Part shown: positions 1 through 10,700 of the stretch, piece after piece | How the letters are laid out: each line of letters begins with the position of its first letter | How positions within the stretch are numbered: position 1 is the first letter of the stretch | The notes under the pieces: model-generated | Databases searched by the model: none | What the model saw: the letters and a program-made list of their open reading frames with translations, nothing else | What the model was told of the DNA's origin: nothing | Source: an uncultured Croceitalea sp. | Lineage (GTDB): Bacteria > Bacteroidota > Bacteroidia > Flavobacteriales > Flavobacteriaceae | Reading direction: 5' to 3' | NCBI GenBank assembly: GCA_947503285.1 | Contig: CANNDD010000006.1 | Span: 124,001 to 188,000 of the forward strand | Length of the DNA: 64,000 bases | Position numbers and translations under genes: made by a program

Positions 1-728
1 TCGGGATTTTCAAGTGCTTTTATGTGTGCCTCGGCCACGGATCTGACATCTACCACTTCAAAACCGATTTTAGGTATGGCGGGCATACTGCCATCCATCA
101 TTTTTTTTACCAAGTTGGCAGAAGTGCCATAATCACTTTTATCCAGTATAGGACCGAGTATTGCCCCCGGAAGAATCGTTACGAGTTCTGGGGTGTTATC
201 CGTTTTGTCTATATATTCCCAAGCGCACTTCTCGGCAATGGTTTTACTTCTAAAATAGGGGGTAGTATCATTTTTGTTGGCACTATTTGTCCAATCTTTT
301 TCAGAAAAAATACCATTTTTCCTTTCTCCATAGACCGCGGCTCCTGACGATGATGTCATTACGACTTTTTTCACGCCGGCCTTTGTCGCTGCTTTGAGAA
401 CGTTTAGTGTTCCGTTTTTGGCAGGAAGTATAATGTCGTTCCCTTCTTTCGGTAATGTTGTTGGAAATGGGGAGGCGATATGGACCACGGCATCCATTTC
501 ATCCATTATATCTTCCCATTTTGACAACGGATCTAAGAGGTCTACCGCTGCGAATGTCAGCCTATTTGAATTAGCACTATGTTTTGCAATAATATCCCTA
601 ATGGAATCACTTCGGCTTAAGTCGCGCAAAGTACCTTTTACATGATACCCTTTATTCAATAGTTGTATCGTGGTATGTGACCCTAGATAACCTGTAACCC
701 CAGTAAGCACTATGTTCTTGTATTGCAT
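1..728 (-). CDS. NAD(P)-dependent epimerase/dehydratase (extended SDR), C-terminus cut by window edge
   Basis: The ATG at 728 opens a minus-strand frame that stays open to base 1, giving 242 residues of an incomplete protein. Near the N-terminus it has the Rossmann glycine motif TGVTGYLGSH (TGxxGxxG). A catalytic-type serine run (MTSSSGAAVYG) follows, then YFRSK, which fits the SDR YxxxK pair. This is the pattern of the dihydroflavonol-4-reductase / aldehyde-reductase branch of extended SDRs, cytosolic NAD(P)H oxidoreductases acting on carbonyls or nucleotide sugars. The substrate cannot be told from sequence. It lies downstream of the sulfotransferase-like gene on the same strand, but a gap of more than 450 bases makes co-transcription doubtful. 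Confidence 0.8.
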   Translation of the reverse strand, partial: MQYKNIVLTGVTGYLGSHTTIQLLNKGYHVKGTLRDLSRSDSIRDIIAKHSANSNRLTFAAVDLLDPLSKWEDIMDEMDAVVHIASPFPTTLPKEGNDIILPAKNGTLNVLKAATKAGVKKVVMTSSSGAAVYGERKNGIFSEKDWTNSANKNDTTPYFRSKTIAEKCAWEYIDKTDNTPELVTILPGAILGPILDKSDYGTSANLVKKMMDGSMPAIPKIGFEVVDVRSVAEAHIKALENP

Positions 729-1195
729 ATCGTTTTTATGCAAATTTCAAGGGTTTGAAAAAGAAAAATGAATACGAATTACGGAAAGTCTAATACATAT
801 TACCGTTTTTGGCCAGAAACCAAGGTTTTAAGGATGGTGCTCCATGATTTAATTTCATAGACCTGTGGCACTGAAGGTCTTGGAGCTTACGGCAAGCTTG
901 AGAAATCAATTCTAAATCATCACGCATACCTCACCCATTTCCAATAGCCCCTTGGGTATTTTAAAACAGTACTTTCAAAAGCACATATCATGAAAAGAAA
1001 AAAGTATGTAAAAGCAAAGGCAGTCAACCTAGGGAATATACTTGGTCGCAATTCGTAATCTAAATCATTTCAACTAAAATCCAACCGTTGGGAAAGGTGT
1101 GAGGATTTCGTGTTCTATTTTCGAGGGTATTACTAGAGTAATGAATCTTAGTAAAGCCACTAAATTTTCGTCCCTTACTGCTGAGGGAGCAAAAC
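729..1195. other. Intergenic gap without recognisable gene
   Basis: About 470 bases between the SDR start and the sulfotransferase-like stop. No ORF with family resemblance, no tRNA-like fold and no strong terminator were seen. The only hairpin candidate is a 5-bp TCCCT/AGGGA stem near 1170-1188, too weak to call. Confidence 0.5.
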
Positions 1196-2746
1196 TTAAT
1201 CATAGAGCGGCATTCGTAACACGTTATGAAAACTTATATTGAACACACTATTAGGTGGTTGTATTGTGGCCTCGAAAACTACCTGTTTACTATTATAATC
1301 CACCTCAACTACCTTACCTGACGGAAGTCCGTTACTGACCGATGAACCCGGCGTAAATAAAACAGTGTTTTTGTCACCCAGATAACTCACCTTCGATACT
1401 ATTCTGGCATAGGTTTCTTCTCCCCTTTCTTTGCCATACGACCATACTTGCCGTATCGTTTTATTGACCTCATCAATCTCATACTCGACAGCACGGCTAT
1501 AAGGGCCTGCGTTCGTATAGTTTCTGTTATCGCCATTATCAAAGACCATTAGGTTTCCATTGGGCATTAAAATAGGGGAATGCTGGTACCATGACCATTC
1601 AAAATCTGGATGATTGCTGTTGCCCAACAGAACATCCATATCGGTAATCGCCTGTGCTTGGGCATCTAAAGGGGTCAGCAAAAACTGTGATAGGTCTACA
1701 CCATCACCTGAGGTATTCCAGTCTTTATGCGGTGCCAAAATATAGCTCACCTCGTTTTGTGAATTTAATTTCACGATACCCTGCGTTCTTCCCGAAACAA
1801 TGATTTCATCATCAGTTTCACTGTACTCGATGGCATTCGCATGAAACCAATCGAAATTCAAATCGGCTAAATCGGTAGGCCATGCCCGTCTTGTATTATC
1901 CAATGAGTTATTTAAATCCCAAACCGTGTCAAATTCCCCTGTACTTCGGTTCAGCTCAACGATAACATCTTCTACAGTCGCCTTGCTACTATCGTTTATG
2001 GTGACCAGTAAGTTTCCATCTGGTTTTTCTATGACATGGTGGTGAAATCCATTACCCTGCAAGCTCCAGGTGTTTACGAGATTGCCCATCATATCGACCT
2101 CATGGATGTTTCCGGTAAAACCATCACCAAACAACAAGTTCCCATTTTGTAGTCGCGTCATTCCATTATCATAGAACAGGTTGTTCAATTGGGGATGTGA
2201 CGAGAAATTTAAATACCATCGTATTTCACCGAACTGATCGAATATAAATGGGCGTTGGGGCCGAAAGGCCTGGCTAAATCCAAAATAGTTGACGAAGTTG
2301 AACTCAGGAACATTTGAATTGGAAGGCACATCTATCGTAATTTGTGGCATATCAGCTATCAAACTGCCAGTTTGCACCGCAAATTCTTGGGTTTCCAAGA
2401 TATTTCCAGAAACATCCAAAGCTTTTATCTCCACTTTATTGGCATAATCCGCATACAGTCCTAATATTCCAAACTGGAAAGTGTCACCACGTTGCTCCAA
2501 CCTTCGGGTAATCGATGAGGCACTGCCGTTTTTACCGACCACCGTAAATTCCAATCCAACATTTTCTAGGGTCGTTAGATTGACCATTGCGGTCAAGGGG
2601 GCATATCCCGTAGGATTTAATTGGATATCAACGGTCGCAAAAATATCGGAGACAGAGGGCTGTTCGACAATGTTATCGTCTTCAGAACAGGCAACAAAGA
2701 ATAGTAAAAAGAGTAGTGCGAGATTTTGACCCAGGTTCTTTTTCAT
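1196..2746 (-). CDS. Aryl-sulfate sulfotransferase (ASST) family lipoprotein
   Basis: Product of 516 residues from the ATG at 2746. That start is chosen because it gives a clean lipoprotein signal (MKKN..., lipobox FFVAC followed by SEDD) and because a promoter-like -7 box lies at 2773-2780, between it and an upstream in-frame Met at 2788. The body looks like the ASST beta-propeller: a GFHHHV histidine cluster around residue 235, FHANAI around 302, an SGR arginine around 320 and WYQHSPILMPNGNL around 389. These match the His/His/Arg/His active-site set of bacterial PAPS-independent arylsulfotransferases, which move sulfate between phenolic donors and acceptors. The protein ends in HNVLRMPLYD. 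It is probably anchored in the outer membrane facing the periplasm or exterior. No DsbA/DsbL-like partner is adjacent. True substrates are unknown. Confidence 0.8.
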   Translation of the reverse strand: MKKNLGQNLALLFLLFFVACSEDDNIVEQPSVSDIFATVDIQLNPTGYAPLTAMVNLTTLENVGLEFTVVGKNGSASSITRRLEQRGDTFQFGILGLYADYANKVEIKALDVSGNILETQEFAVQTGSLIADMPQITIDVPSNSNVPEFNFVNYFGFSQAFRPQRPFIFDQFGEIRWYLNFSSHPQLNNLFYDNGMTRLQNGNLLFGDGFTGNIHEVDMMGNLVNTWSLQGNGFHHHVIEKPDGNLLVTINDSSKATVEDVIVELNRSTGEFDTVWDLNNSLDNTRRAWPTDLADLNFDWFHANAIEYSETDDEIIVSGRTQGIVKLNSQNEVSYILAPHKDWNTSGDGVDLSQFLLTPLDAQAQAITDMDVLLGNSNHPDFEWSWYQHSPILMPNGNLMVFDNGDNRNYTNAGPYSRAVEYEIDEVNKTIRQVWSYGKERGEETYARIVSKVSYLGDKNTVLFTPGSSVSNGLPSGKVVEVDYNSKQVVFEATIQPPNSVFNISFHNVLRMPLYD

Positions 2747-2772
2747 AGCGGCAGGTAATCTAAATTTTACCT

Positions 2773-2803
2773 TAAAGATACCCAACACCTGGCGTTTACA
2801 AAA
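2773..2803 (-). promoter_or_regulatory. Putative Bacteroidota promoter for the sulfotransferase-like gene
   Basis: On the minus strand a TATCTTTA element (2773-2780) resembles the -7 box TAnnTTTG. A TTTTTG (-33-like) sits 18 bases upstream. Transcription would start near 2768, about 20 bases before the chosen ATG at 2746. Confidence 0.4.
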
Positions 2804-2928
2804 ACGTCAACTCCCCCAAATAAAACAGGGATACGATTTTTAACATTCAGAAATTCAATATTGTAGGCTGCCTCACCAAATATCGTCTAAGTTAAAGGTA
2901 TACCATTTTCACCATGAATCAAACGACT

Positions 2929-3753
2929 TTAGCGTTCTTGAATGGTAAAAGTCAGCGCACTGGCCCCTGAAATTCGAAAATACCCTAAGGCATAATTAGC
3001 ATTGTCGACGGTATTTATAAAATTACCCCTAACAGTGGCAGGGGCAGTCGCGAAGGGCCCGCCACCTTGCGTTTGTTCTAACAGTAATTCGATATAATCA
3101 TAAAATTGTTTGTCAACCCCATCATTGGTAATGGTAACCACATCACCGGGTTGCAGGTCGACTTCATCATCTTCGGTGTACAAAAACGAAAACTCAAAAG
3201 TGTTTCCATCAAAAAAACGATCATCAATGGGCTCGTAAAGGTCAAAGCCAAAATCAAACAGATAATAGTTTACCTCGTTCGGAGTATCTGTAATGAACAC
3301 GATAAGTTCTAAATCCTCATCGCTAAAAACCTGTAAATCACCCTGTGCTATACGGTCAATGGGAACTGTTGGAATCAAATTGGCCTCAGCGACATAGCTG
3401 TCTTCATTATTTACAACGGTCAACTCGAAGGTCGTTTCAAAGTCATTCAAAAAACCTAGGTCTTGCGCTTCATAAACACCCGTACCGAAACCCGTTTCCA
3501 AAAATTCATAAACATCCCCTGTGGTCTTGTCAGTAACGAATACCGTCGCCCCCGAAACCTTGGGTATTTCGTCTTCAAAGAAATTAGCGGTCTCCGTTAG
3601 AATGACCTTTCCGGTAATCCGCTCTTCTGAATAGACCCTGAAATGGGCATCGATGTTTAAGCGTACCTCACCCGTAGGTGTCTCTACCTCAATAACATCT
3701 TGACATGAGACCAGGGCTAAAAACAAAACGTATAGATATATATATTTTCTCAA
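2929..3753 (-). CDS. DUF4249 family lipoprotein, partner of upstream TonB receptor
   Basis: Product of 274 residues if translation starts at the TTG at 3753, four bases after the receptor stop. The frame is open further upstream, but those residues would overlap the receptor gene by about 110 bases and would put the signal sequence in mid-protein. From the TTG the protein starts RKYIYLYVLF and has the lipobox LVSC at residues 14-17. The rest matches DUF4249: an N-terminal beta domain after CQDVIEVETP, then VSGATVFVTDKTTG and EAQDLGF. DUF4249 lipoproteins are encoded next to TonB-dependent receptors in Bacteroidota and are thought to assist them at the cell surface. The ligand is unknown. It is translationally linked to the receptor gene. 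Confidence 0.8.
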   Translation of the reverse strand: MRKYIYLYVLFLALVSCQDVIEVETPTGEVRLNIDAHFRVYSEERITGKVILTETANFFEDEIPKVSGATVFVTDKTTGDVYEFLETGFGTGVYEAQDLGFLNDFETTFELTVVNNEDSYVAEANLIPTVPIDRIAQGDLQVFSDEDLELIVFITDTPNEVNYYLFDFGFDLYEPIDDRFFDGNTFEFSFLYTEDDEVDLQPGDVVTITNDGVDKQFYDYIELLLEQTQGGGPFATAPATVRGNFINTVDNANYALGYFRISGASALTFTIQER

Positions 3754-3757
3754 AGGT

Positions 3758-6151
3758 TTAGAATTTGAAGTTATAACTGATAGATGGAACAATACCGAAA
3801 ATTGAAGTGCGAAGCGCCTCATTTTGACCGGTCTCTCGATTCTCTTCAAAAGTGATACTGGCGGCATTCATACGGTTATAAAGATTATAAAACCCGAAAT
3901 TCCATTCTGTCTTCAATTTTCGGCCTTTATTCTTGCGCGGTGTCAATGTCGCCGAAATATCCAATCTGTGATAATCGGGCAAACGTTCGGTATTACGGTC
4001 ACCGTAAATTGGCACGGTCAACCCTAGCTGTTCTACCTGACCAATTGGGTAATTGGTGGGCTGCCCCGTTTGAAAAATAAAGTTGGCATTGAACGACCAT
4101 TTGTCATTGAGTTCATAAGATGCATTGACCGAGAAATCATGGGTTTTATCAAAGGGCGTAAAATACCATTCGCCGTTATTGATACCGGGTTCACTTTCGT
4201 TTCGCCCGGGGGTACGTTGTTCAGAACGTGACCAGGTATATGCAAGCCAACCCCTTAAACGACCTGTATTTTTTCGAAACAACAACTCGAGACCGTACGC
4301 CCTTGCCTCACCAGGTAAAATGACTTGTTCTATCGCATCATTTGCAATAAGGTCAGCGCCATCTATGTAGTCGATTCGATTATCAATGTCTTTATAAAAC
4401 ACTTCCGATTCCAAAGAAAACCTTCCGTCAAAAAGTTCGCGATAATACCCTAAGGCATATTGATCCAGAAGTTGGGGTTCGATAAAAGGTCCACTGGGTG
4501 CCCAAACATCCAACGGGGTGGGTGAGTTCGTATTCGAAAGTAAATGTAAGTATTGCGCCATGCGGTTATAGCTGACCTTTACCGAGCTTTTATCGTTCAA
4601 TACGTACGAAAGGGCCATTCTAGGTTCAAAATTGTTAAAGGTGGCCAAAGTTTCACTACGATCAAAATTAGCAACACCTATGGGCTCCGCTTCTTGATAT
4701 ATTTGAAAGTCTTGGTTAAAAACCACTGGACTATCGTTTTCATAAATATTGAGTTCATCTTGTCCGAAACGTGTAAAATGACTCCATCGCAGACCATACC
4801 GCAGCGTCAGGTTTTTTGATAATTTATGTTCTGCATCGATATAGGCAGCAAATTCATTTGCATATTTATTGGTCAGTTCTTCAGCAATAATGCCTGAATC
4901 TTCACTATTGGGTTGTATCTCACCCGGTTTAAAATTGTAATAGATATTGTTGAGGCCGTAGTCTAGCTTTAAATTATTGGTGATGTAATGTTTAAAATCA
5001 TACTTTAGGTTGAAGTTGACAATATGGGATTCCCACTCAAACCCCCTGACATCCAACTCCAATCCATAAAAATAATCTGAGTAGATCAATGAGAGATTCG
5101 AGAACAATTTTTCAGAGAACAGGTGGTTCCATCTGAAATTTGCCACTGTGTTTCCATACGTATTCAGAAAGCTATCGCCAATGCCAAAGTTGTCCCTTCC
5201 AAAATACCCTGATAGAAAAATATTGTTGTTATCGTTGAGCCCATAACTCAATTTGGTGTTCAAATCGTAAAAGGAGGCCGTATTGTCATTGTCAGCCAAA
5301 GCCAAGAATAAATGCACGTAAGAAGCCCTACCTGCAAACAAAAAAGAGCCCCTACCTTGATCAATCGGGCCTTCTGCCAACAATCTACTCGATATGGCAC
5401 CGATACCGCCATTCATTTTGAATGCATTCTTATTTCCCTCACGCTGGTAAATATCAAGAACGGATGAAAGTCGACCTCCATAGCGCGCGGGAATACCCCC
5501 TTTATATAACTTAACGTCCTTTATGGCATCTGTATTGAATACGGAAAAGAAACCAAACAGATGTGATGAATTAAATACTATGGCCTCATCGAGAAGGATA
5601 AGGTTTTGATCGGCGGCACCCCCACGCACGTTAAAGCCTGAGGCGCCCTCACCTGCATTACTTACACCCGGCAACAAAAGAATGGATTTAATGACATCGG
5701 GCTCGCCCAGAACGGCCGGTATTCTTTTAATACTAGCCGCTGTTAGGGTATTTACACTCATTTGGGGCTTTCGAATGTTGGTTTTCTCCACATCTTGCAA
5801 GACCACGACTTCATCCAATTGGCTTGCCTCTTCCACCATGGTAAAATCCAGTTTTATATTTTCAACAAGCGATACTTCTTTTATGATGGACTTGAAACCC
5901 ATATAACTCAGGGTAAGTTTATGGTTTCCTTCAGGAAGTGTAATGGAATAAAACCCATATTCATTGGTCACCACACCAGAACCAAGTTCTGGAAGTGCGA
6001 CGGTCACCCCGATTAAGGTCTCGCCGCCAATACTTTCCGATATCGTTCCGCTAATGGTATATTTTTGTTGGGCAAATGATACGGTATGCACCAAAAGGAA
6101 TACGGTCAAGAACATTCGGCAAAAAACCTTATTATTTGGCATGTAGTCCAT
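3758..6151 (-). CDS. TonB-dependent outer-membrane receptor with carboxypeptidase-regulatory-like domain
   Basis: Product of 797 residues (an ATG at 6142 would do as well). After a signal peptide ending near SFAQQ there is a CarboxypepD_reg-like beta-sandwich (about residues 28-115, with DGVTVALPELGSG/YGFYS-type core), then a plug domain with GFNVRGGAADQNLILLDEA and YKGGIPARYGGRLSSVLD, then a long beta-barrel ending in aromatic SYNFKF. This is the usual layout of the receptors that pair with DUF4249 lipoproteins; the two genes are four bases apart. No SusD-like partner or glycan enzyme is nearby, so a polysaccharide substrate is not indicated. A peptide, siderophore or other ligand is possible. 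Ligand unassigned. Confidence 0.88.
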   Translation of the reverse strand: MDYMPNNKVFCRMFLTVFLLVHTVSFAQQKYTISGTISESIGGETLIGVTVALPELGSGVVTNEYGFYSITLPEGNHKLTLSYMGFKSIIKEVSLVENIKLDFTMVEEASQLDEVVVLQDVEKTNIRKPQMSVNTLTAASIKRIPAVLGEPDVIKSILLLPGVSNAGEGASGFNVRGGAADQNLILLDEAIVFNSSHLFGFFSVFNTDAIKDVKLYKGGIPARYGGRLSSVLDIYQREGNKNAFKMNGGIGAISSRLLAEGPIDQGRGSFLFAGRASYVHLFLALADNDNTASFYDLNTKLSYGLNDNNNIFLSGYFGRDNFGIGDSFLNTYGNTVANFRWNHLFSEKLFSNLSLIYSDYFYGLELDVRGFEWESHIVNFNLKYDFKHYITNNLKLDYGLNNIYYNFKPGEIQPNSEDSGIIAEELTNKYANEFAAYIDAEHKLSKNLTLRYGLRWSHFTRFGQDELNIYENDSPVVFNQDFQIYQEAEPIGVANFDRSETLATFNNFEPRMALSYVLNDKSSVKVSYNRMAQYLHLLSNTNSPTPLDVWAPSGPFIEPQLLDQYALGYYRELFDGRFSLESEVFYKDIDNRIDYIDGADLIANDAIEQVILPGEARAYGLELLFRKNTGRLRGWLAYTWSRSEQRTPGRNESEPGINNGEWYFTPFDKTHDFSVNASYELNDKWSFNANFIFQTGQPTNYPIGQVEQLGLTVPIYGDRNTERLPDYHRLDISATLTPRKNKGRKLKTEWNFGFYNLYNRMNAASITFEENRETGQNEALRTSIFGIVPSISYNFKF

Positions 6152-6409
6152 TTTTTACACCAAAATAAAGTGGTATTCAGCATACTTGCCAGTATTATAT
6201 ACTAGGGTCTTAGTTGTGTATACCAAACAATAAAATTTTACTACTAAACCTATTTCGCTTTACCAACCTGAACAAACCGACTTCTAGATAAAGCCTGATG
6301 GAAGAATTAATGCGTTGAGGGATTTACTTAAAAAATGTTCTAACCAGAAATAACCATCACTATCAAAACAGTCAGGTTTGGCGTATATCTTTTTTGACGG
6401 ACACTTGGT

Positions 6410-7720
6410 TCAATCAACCAGTTTTCCTGCCAACTGCAGTAAGTTTATTTCTGCAATCTTTAGGTCGTATTTGGCCTTGGCAGCGTTATTAAGTGCATTG
6501 AATAAGTTGATCTGTGCTTGCCTATATTCAACAGCAGCGATCTGGCCCAGGCCAAACTGCTTTTTTGTACGGTTAAAGTTAAGTTGGTTGGTCAATACAT
6601 TATTAGCCTCGGCCTTTATGGCAAACTGTTTGTTTTGATAGTCTTCATAGGCATTGTATACTTCGGTCTTCAATTCTTCCCCAGCTTTGTATAGTTCTAT
6701 CTGCCGGTTCGCTTTTGTGATTTTCGAGGTCTTTATGCGGGTTTTCGTAGCTCCGCCATCAAAAAGGTTCCATGTGAGGCCCAAACCCAAATTTATTCCA
6801 TATGTTTCATTTTCGAGTGCAAAAGAGGTTATTGGGTTTTGGCTTTCATTCCAATTATAACTGGCACTGCCATTTATTTTCGGTAGGTACTTCGCTTTAT
6901 TGATCTTAATATCCAATTCGCTCAGCAGTACATTTTTTCGGTTCAATAAAGCACTTATATTGTTCTCGTTTGCACTTGACAACACTTCACCTTGATTCAA
7001 TAGGGCCGAAAATGTAACGATCGTGTCTATTTCAAAAGGCACCGTCACCTCACGCCCCAACAGCAGGTTCAGATTGCGTTTGGCATTTTTAAAATCCTTA
7101 TAGGCAGAAGCATAAGAAATGCTATCATTGTTCAAATCAACTTGGGCATTCAATTGATCAAGCTTTGTGGCTTGACCATATTTTAGTTTTTTCTTACTAC
7201 GCTCCAGACGATCTTTTGAATTGGTCATAATCAATGCCAAATTTTGGACCACTTGTGCTTGATATGCTACATTGTAATAGGTCTCATAAATGCTGACAAC
7301 CGTGTTTTCAATCAGCTGACGTTCTTGCAACTTGGTATAATTTAAATTTTCTGCGTTTTTTCTGACGTTGAATTTTCGTTCTAAACCATCAAAAATGGTA
7401 TACTCCGTGGTTACTGAGGCATTATATGACTCGGTAACGGCATCATCGACTTCGGTCAAAGAGCCATCAGAGAAAACAACATTTTGGGTCTCATCTGAGT
7501 AGCTGATATTTCCAGATGCAGATACACTTGGTAGATAGCCGCTATTCAACAGGCTATTCTCTACAGCTGCTATCTCGGTATCATTTTTGGCAATACGCAC
7601 GTCATAGTTGCTTTCGATGGCGATTTTTATGGCATCGGCAACGGTCAGCATACTTTGCGATGAACCCTCAGTGGCCAGTAACCCGATTACTAGCAGCCCT
7701 AATTTCTTAAAATTCTTCAT
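6410..7720 (-). CDS. TolC-family outer-membrane efflux channel (RND system 1)
   Basis: Product of 436 residues from the ATG at 7720, which overlaps the end of the RND pump gene by 14 bases. An earlier in-frame Met at 7753 lies deeper inside the pump gene. The signal peptide (MKNFKKLGLLVIGLLATEGSSQ) leads into LTVADAIKIAIESNYDVRIA, the standard start of the outer-membrane efflux protein domain. The domain repeat is visible: an ENTVVSIYETYYNVAY helix and the paired TEVYNAYEDYQNKQ helix, plus the RAQINLFNALN-type helix near the C-terminus. It forms the trimeric outer-membrane duct for the pump encoded just upstream. It is paralogous to the TolC of the second efflux operon at 20205-21599. Confidence 0.9.
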   Translation of the reverse strand: MKNFKKLGLLVIGLLATEGSSQSMLTVADAIKIAIESNYDVRIAKNDTEIAAVENSLLNSGYLPSVSASGNISYSDETQNVVFSDGSLTEVDDAVTESYNASVTTEYTIFDGLERKFNVRKNAENLNYTKLQERQLIENTVVSIYETYYNVAYQAQVVQNLALIMTNSKDRLERSKKKLKYGQATKLDQLNAQVDLNNDSISYASAYKDFKNAKRNLNLLLGREVTVPFEIDTIVTFSALLNQGEVLSSANENNISALLNRKNVLLSELDIKINKAKYLPKINGSASYNWNESQNPITSFALENETYGINLGLGLTWNLFDGGATKTRIKTSKITKANRQIELYKAGEELKTEVYNAYEDYQNKQFAIKAEANNVLTNQLNFNRTKKQFGLGQIAAVEYRQAQINLFNALNNAAKAKYDLKIAEINLLQLAGKLVD

Positions 7721-10700
7721 GCTCGACTTTTTGCTCAATAATAGCGCGTTCAACTTGTTCCCTGGTTGGTTTTTTTCCGGTTGTCAAATACCTTAGATAG
7801 ACTTTAACGGTGTTCGAAAAAGAAAGGAATATGGGTAATAGAAATAGGGTCAATAACGTGGCTATGGCAATTCCGTAAGAAATAGCTATGGCCATTGGTA
7901 TCAAAAATTGCGCTTGTAGACTACGCTCTAACATCAATGGGGCCAGCCCTGCAATCGTTGTGATCGAGGTTAAAAAAATCGCCCTGAAACGTGCCCGCCC
8001 GGTCTCATAAAGTGCTTGGTCAAAGGGCAGGCCTTCTTTTAAGAACGAATTGAACTTATTGGTAAAGACAAGACCGTCATTGACCACAATACCGATAAGC
8101 CCAACTATTCCCAAATATGAAAGTATGCTCATAGAGAATCCGTGAAGGTAATGGCCCCAAGCGACCCCTATAATCGTGAAGGGAATTAGTGCCAATAAAA
8201 TGAAGGGCTGGCTAAAAGAGCGAAAGGTAAAAACGATTACCACATAGATTAAAAATATAATGGCAGGAAAAACCGCGGCCGCAGAATCCGCTATTTTGCC
8301 TGCCTCACGGTTTTGTCCTTCTGCTGAAACCGTAACCCCAGGATACTTGGCTTCAATCATATCAGCGACCCTAGTACCCATATCTTGCATGATCTCAGCA
8401 GAACTTACCTTAGGGTTCGCAATATCGGCTTCTACGGTGACCTCTCGAATTCCGTCTAAGTGGTTAATGGCCACCTCACCCCGTTCTATGGTATACGAAG
8501 CTACTTGAGACAGTGGCACACGTCCGTTTTGGGTCTGAATCTCAATGGTATTGATGTCATTGATAGTGGCCCTATTTTCTTTCTCATAGCGCACCCATAT
8601 TTTCACCTCGTCTTGCCCGCGTTGTACCCGTTGTACCTCATTACCAAAAAATGCACTTCGCACCTGTTGCATTAAACTACTATAGGTAAGGCCAAGAAGC
8701 GTCGCGTTTTCCTTTAATGTCAACTTAATCTCTTTGATTCCCTTTGGACTGGAATCGGTGATATCCTTAACATCAGGGTTTTGTTTCAACTCGGCGAAAA
8801 CCATTTCTTTTGCTGCATTTATTCGGGTTATGTCCTTTCCTTGTAAGGATACTGAAATAGGTGCGCCCCCAACATTGGCCCCTGAATTGAAGGACAGTTT
8901 TTCAAGCAAGGGAATCACCCCTACGGTAGACCTTATCCTATCCGTAATTTCGACTGAAGATATAGCCCTTGTCTCACTTGGTGAGAGGTTCACCGTAATA
9001 CTACTTGATGAACTGATCGGGCCTATGCTTTTGACGGTTCCAATAATATGCGGCCCATTTAATTCATTGGGGCCCAACGCCTCATTGACCCTCCATATAG
9101 CACTTTCAACATGCGAAGCAATGGAATCCGTAATACGTTCACTAGTGCCCTGGGGAGTATTGATGGTCGCCACGATCTGATCGCTTGCCGTTGTCGGAAA
9201 AAACGATAGTTTGATAAGGCCACTGGTGAAGGCACCTATGGTGATGATAAATAAAAAGAGTACTACCGAAAATGACAAGAACTTATGTTGTAGACACTTT
9301 TTATATACCGGACTGTACACTTTATCCCGTAAGAAGTCCATGAATTTTTCACCATATTGATTGAACTTACTGACTTTCTTGATATTCTTTATATCCTTCG
9401 AATGTGCTAGGTGAGCGGGCAAAATCAATAGTGCCTCAATAAGGGATACCAATAATGTGAGGGTGACGACAATAGCAATATCACCAAAGAACTCGCCCAC
9501 CTGTCCGTCTAAAAAGAAGAATACCGAGAATGCCAATATGGTAGTTGCAATTGCTGAAAGTATAGGCTTCAATACTTCTAAAGTACCGTTGACGGCCGCC
9601 TTTATCGGTGATTCCCCTTGTTCGCGCCTACTATAAATATTCTCGGCGATCACGATACCATCATCGACCAAAATTCCGATGACCAAAATCATTCCGAACA
9701 TTGACAACATGTTCAACGTAACCCCATACTGTGGTAATAGGATAAACATGCCAAAAAATGAAATAGGCAACCCGAAAGCCACCCAAAATGCAACGCTTGG
9801 CCTTAAGAAAAAAGATAATAAGACCAATACGAGAACCATTCCGATTATGGCATTTTCAAGCAACAAAGAAATTCTATCTTGAATGGCATCCGCGGTATTA
9901 AAGATAGCCTTCAACTCGATATTATCGTGAGAGGCATTAAAAACCTCGATATAGTTTTTAACACTATCAACACTACCTATCAGGTCTTCCGTATTGGTGT
10001 TGTTCAAATCAATTTGAACAGCCTGTTTACCGTTATAAAAGAGCCTATTGGGACTTTCGTTAAAGGCATCGCGAAGTGTGGCAATATTCCTTAAATATAC
10101 TTTTGAACCATCGGCAGATGATTTCACCACGATATCATCAAGTTTACCAGCATAATAACCTTTGTTATTGGCCCGAATCAAAAACTCTTCGTCTTTCGTT
10201 CTTATAGAACCTGCTGAAATAATGATATTCGCATCAGCAATGGATTTGGCCACATCTTCAAAAGTCAACTGATAACTTCTCAATTTGGATTCTGAGATGG
10301 CTATCTCAATTTCCTCTTCAGGAAATCCCTTTAGCGCGATTTGCGAAATACCGTCAATACGCAATAAATCATTCTCGATCTCTTGCGCATGCCCTTTTAA
10401 GATACGAAGTGGAATGTCATCACCAGTAACTATAAATGAAATAGCAGGCCGTGTGGGTTTTATCGTTTCTATTACAGGGGGTTCGATATCGGTGGGGAAA
10501 GAGGGTATTCTATCCACTTCATTCTTCACTTCATCCAATATCAGGTTGACATCAAAGCCAGACAGTGTTTCAATGGTCACAGTACCCCTATCTTCTTGGG
10601 ATACCGAACTTACCCGATCAATGCCAGTAACACCTTTTAGGTTTCGTTCAATCTTCTCGATTATGCCTTCTTCCACTTCTTCTGGGGAAGCACCGGGATA

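Noticed and set aside
1166-1190. Possible terminator after the sulfotransferase-like gene
   Set aside because: The stem is only five base pairs and not followed by a clear T-run.
729-1195. tRNA or small RNA gene in the first intergenic gap
   Set aside because: No cloverleaf-like pairing or T-loop sequence could be found by eye.
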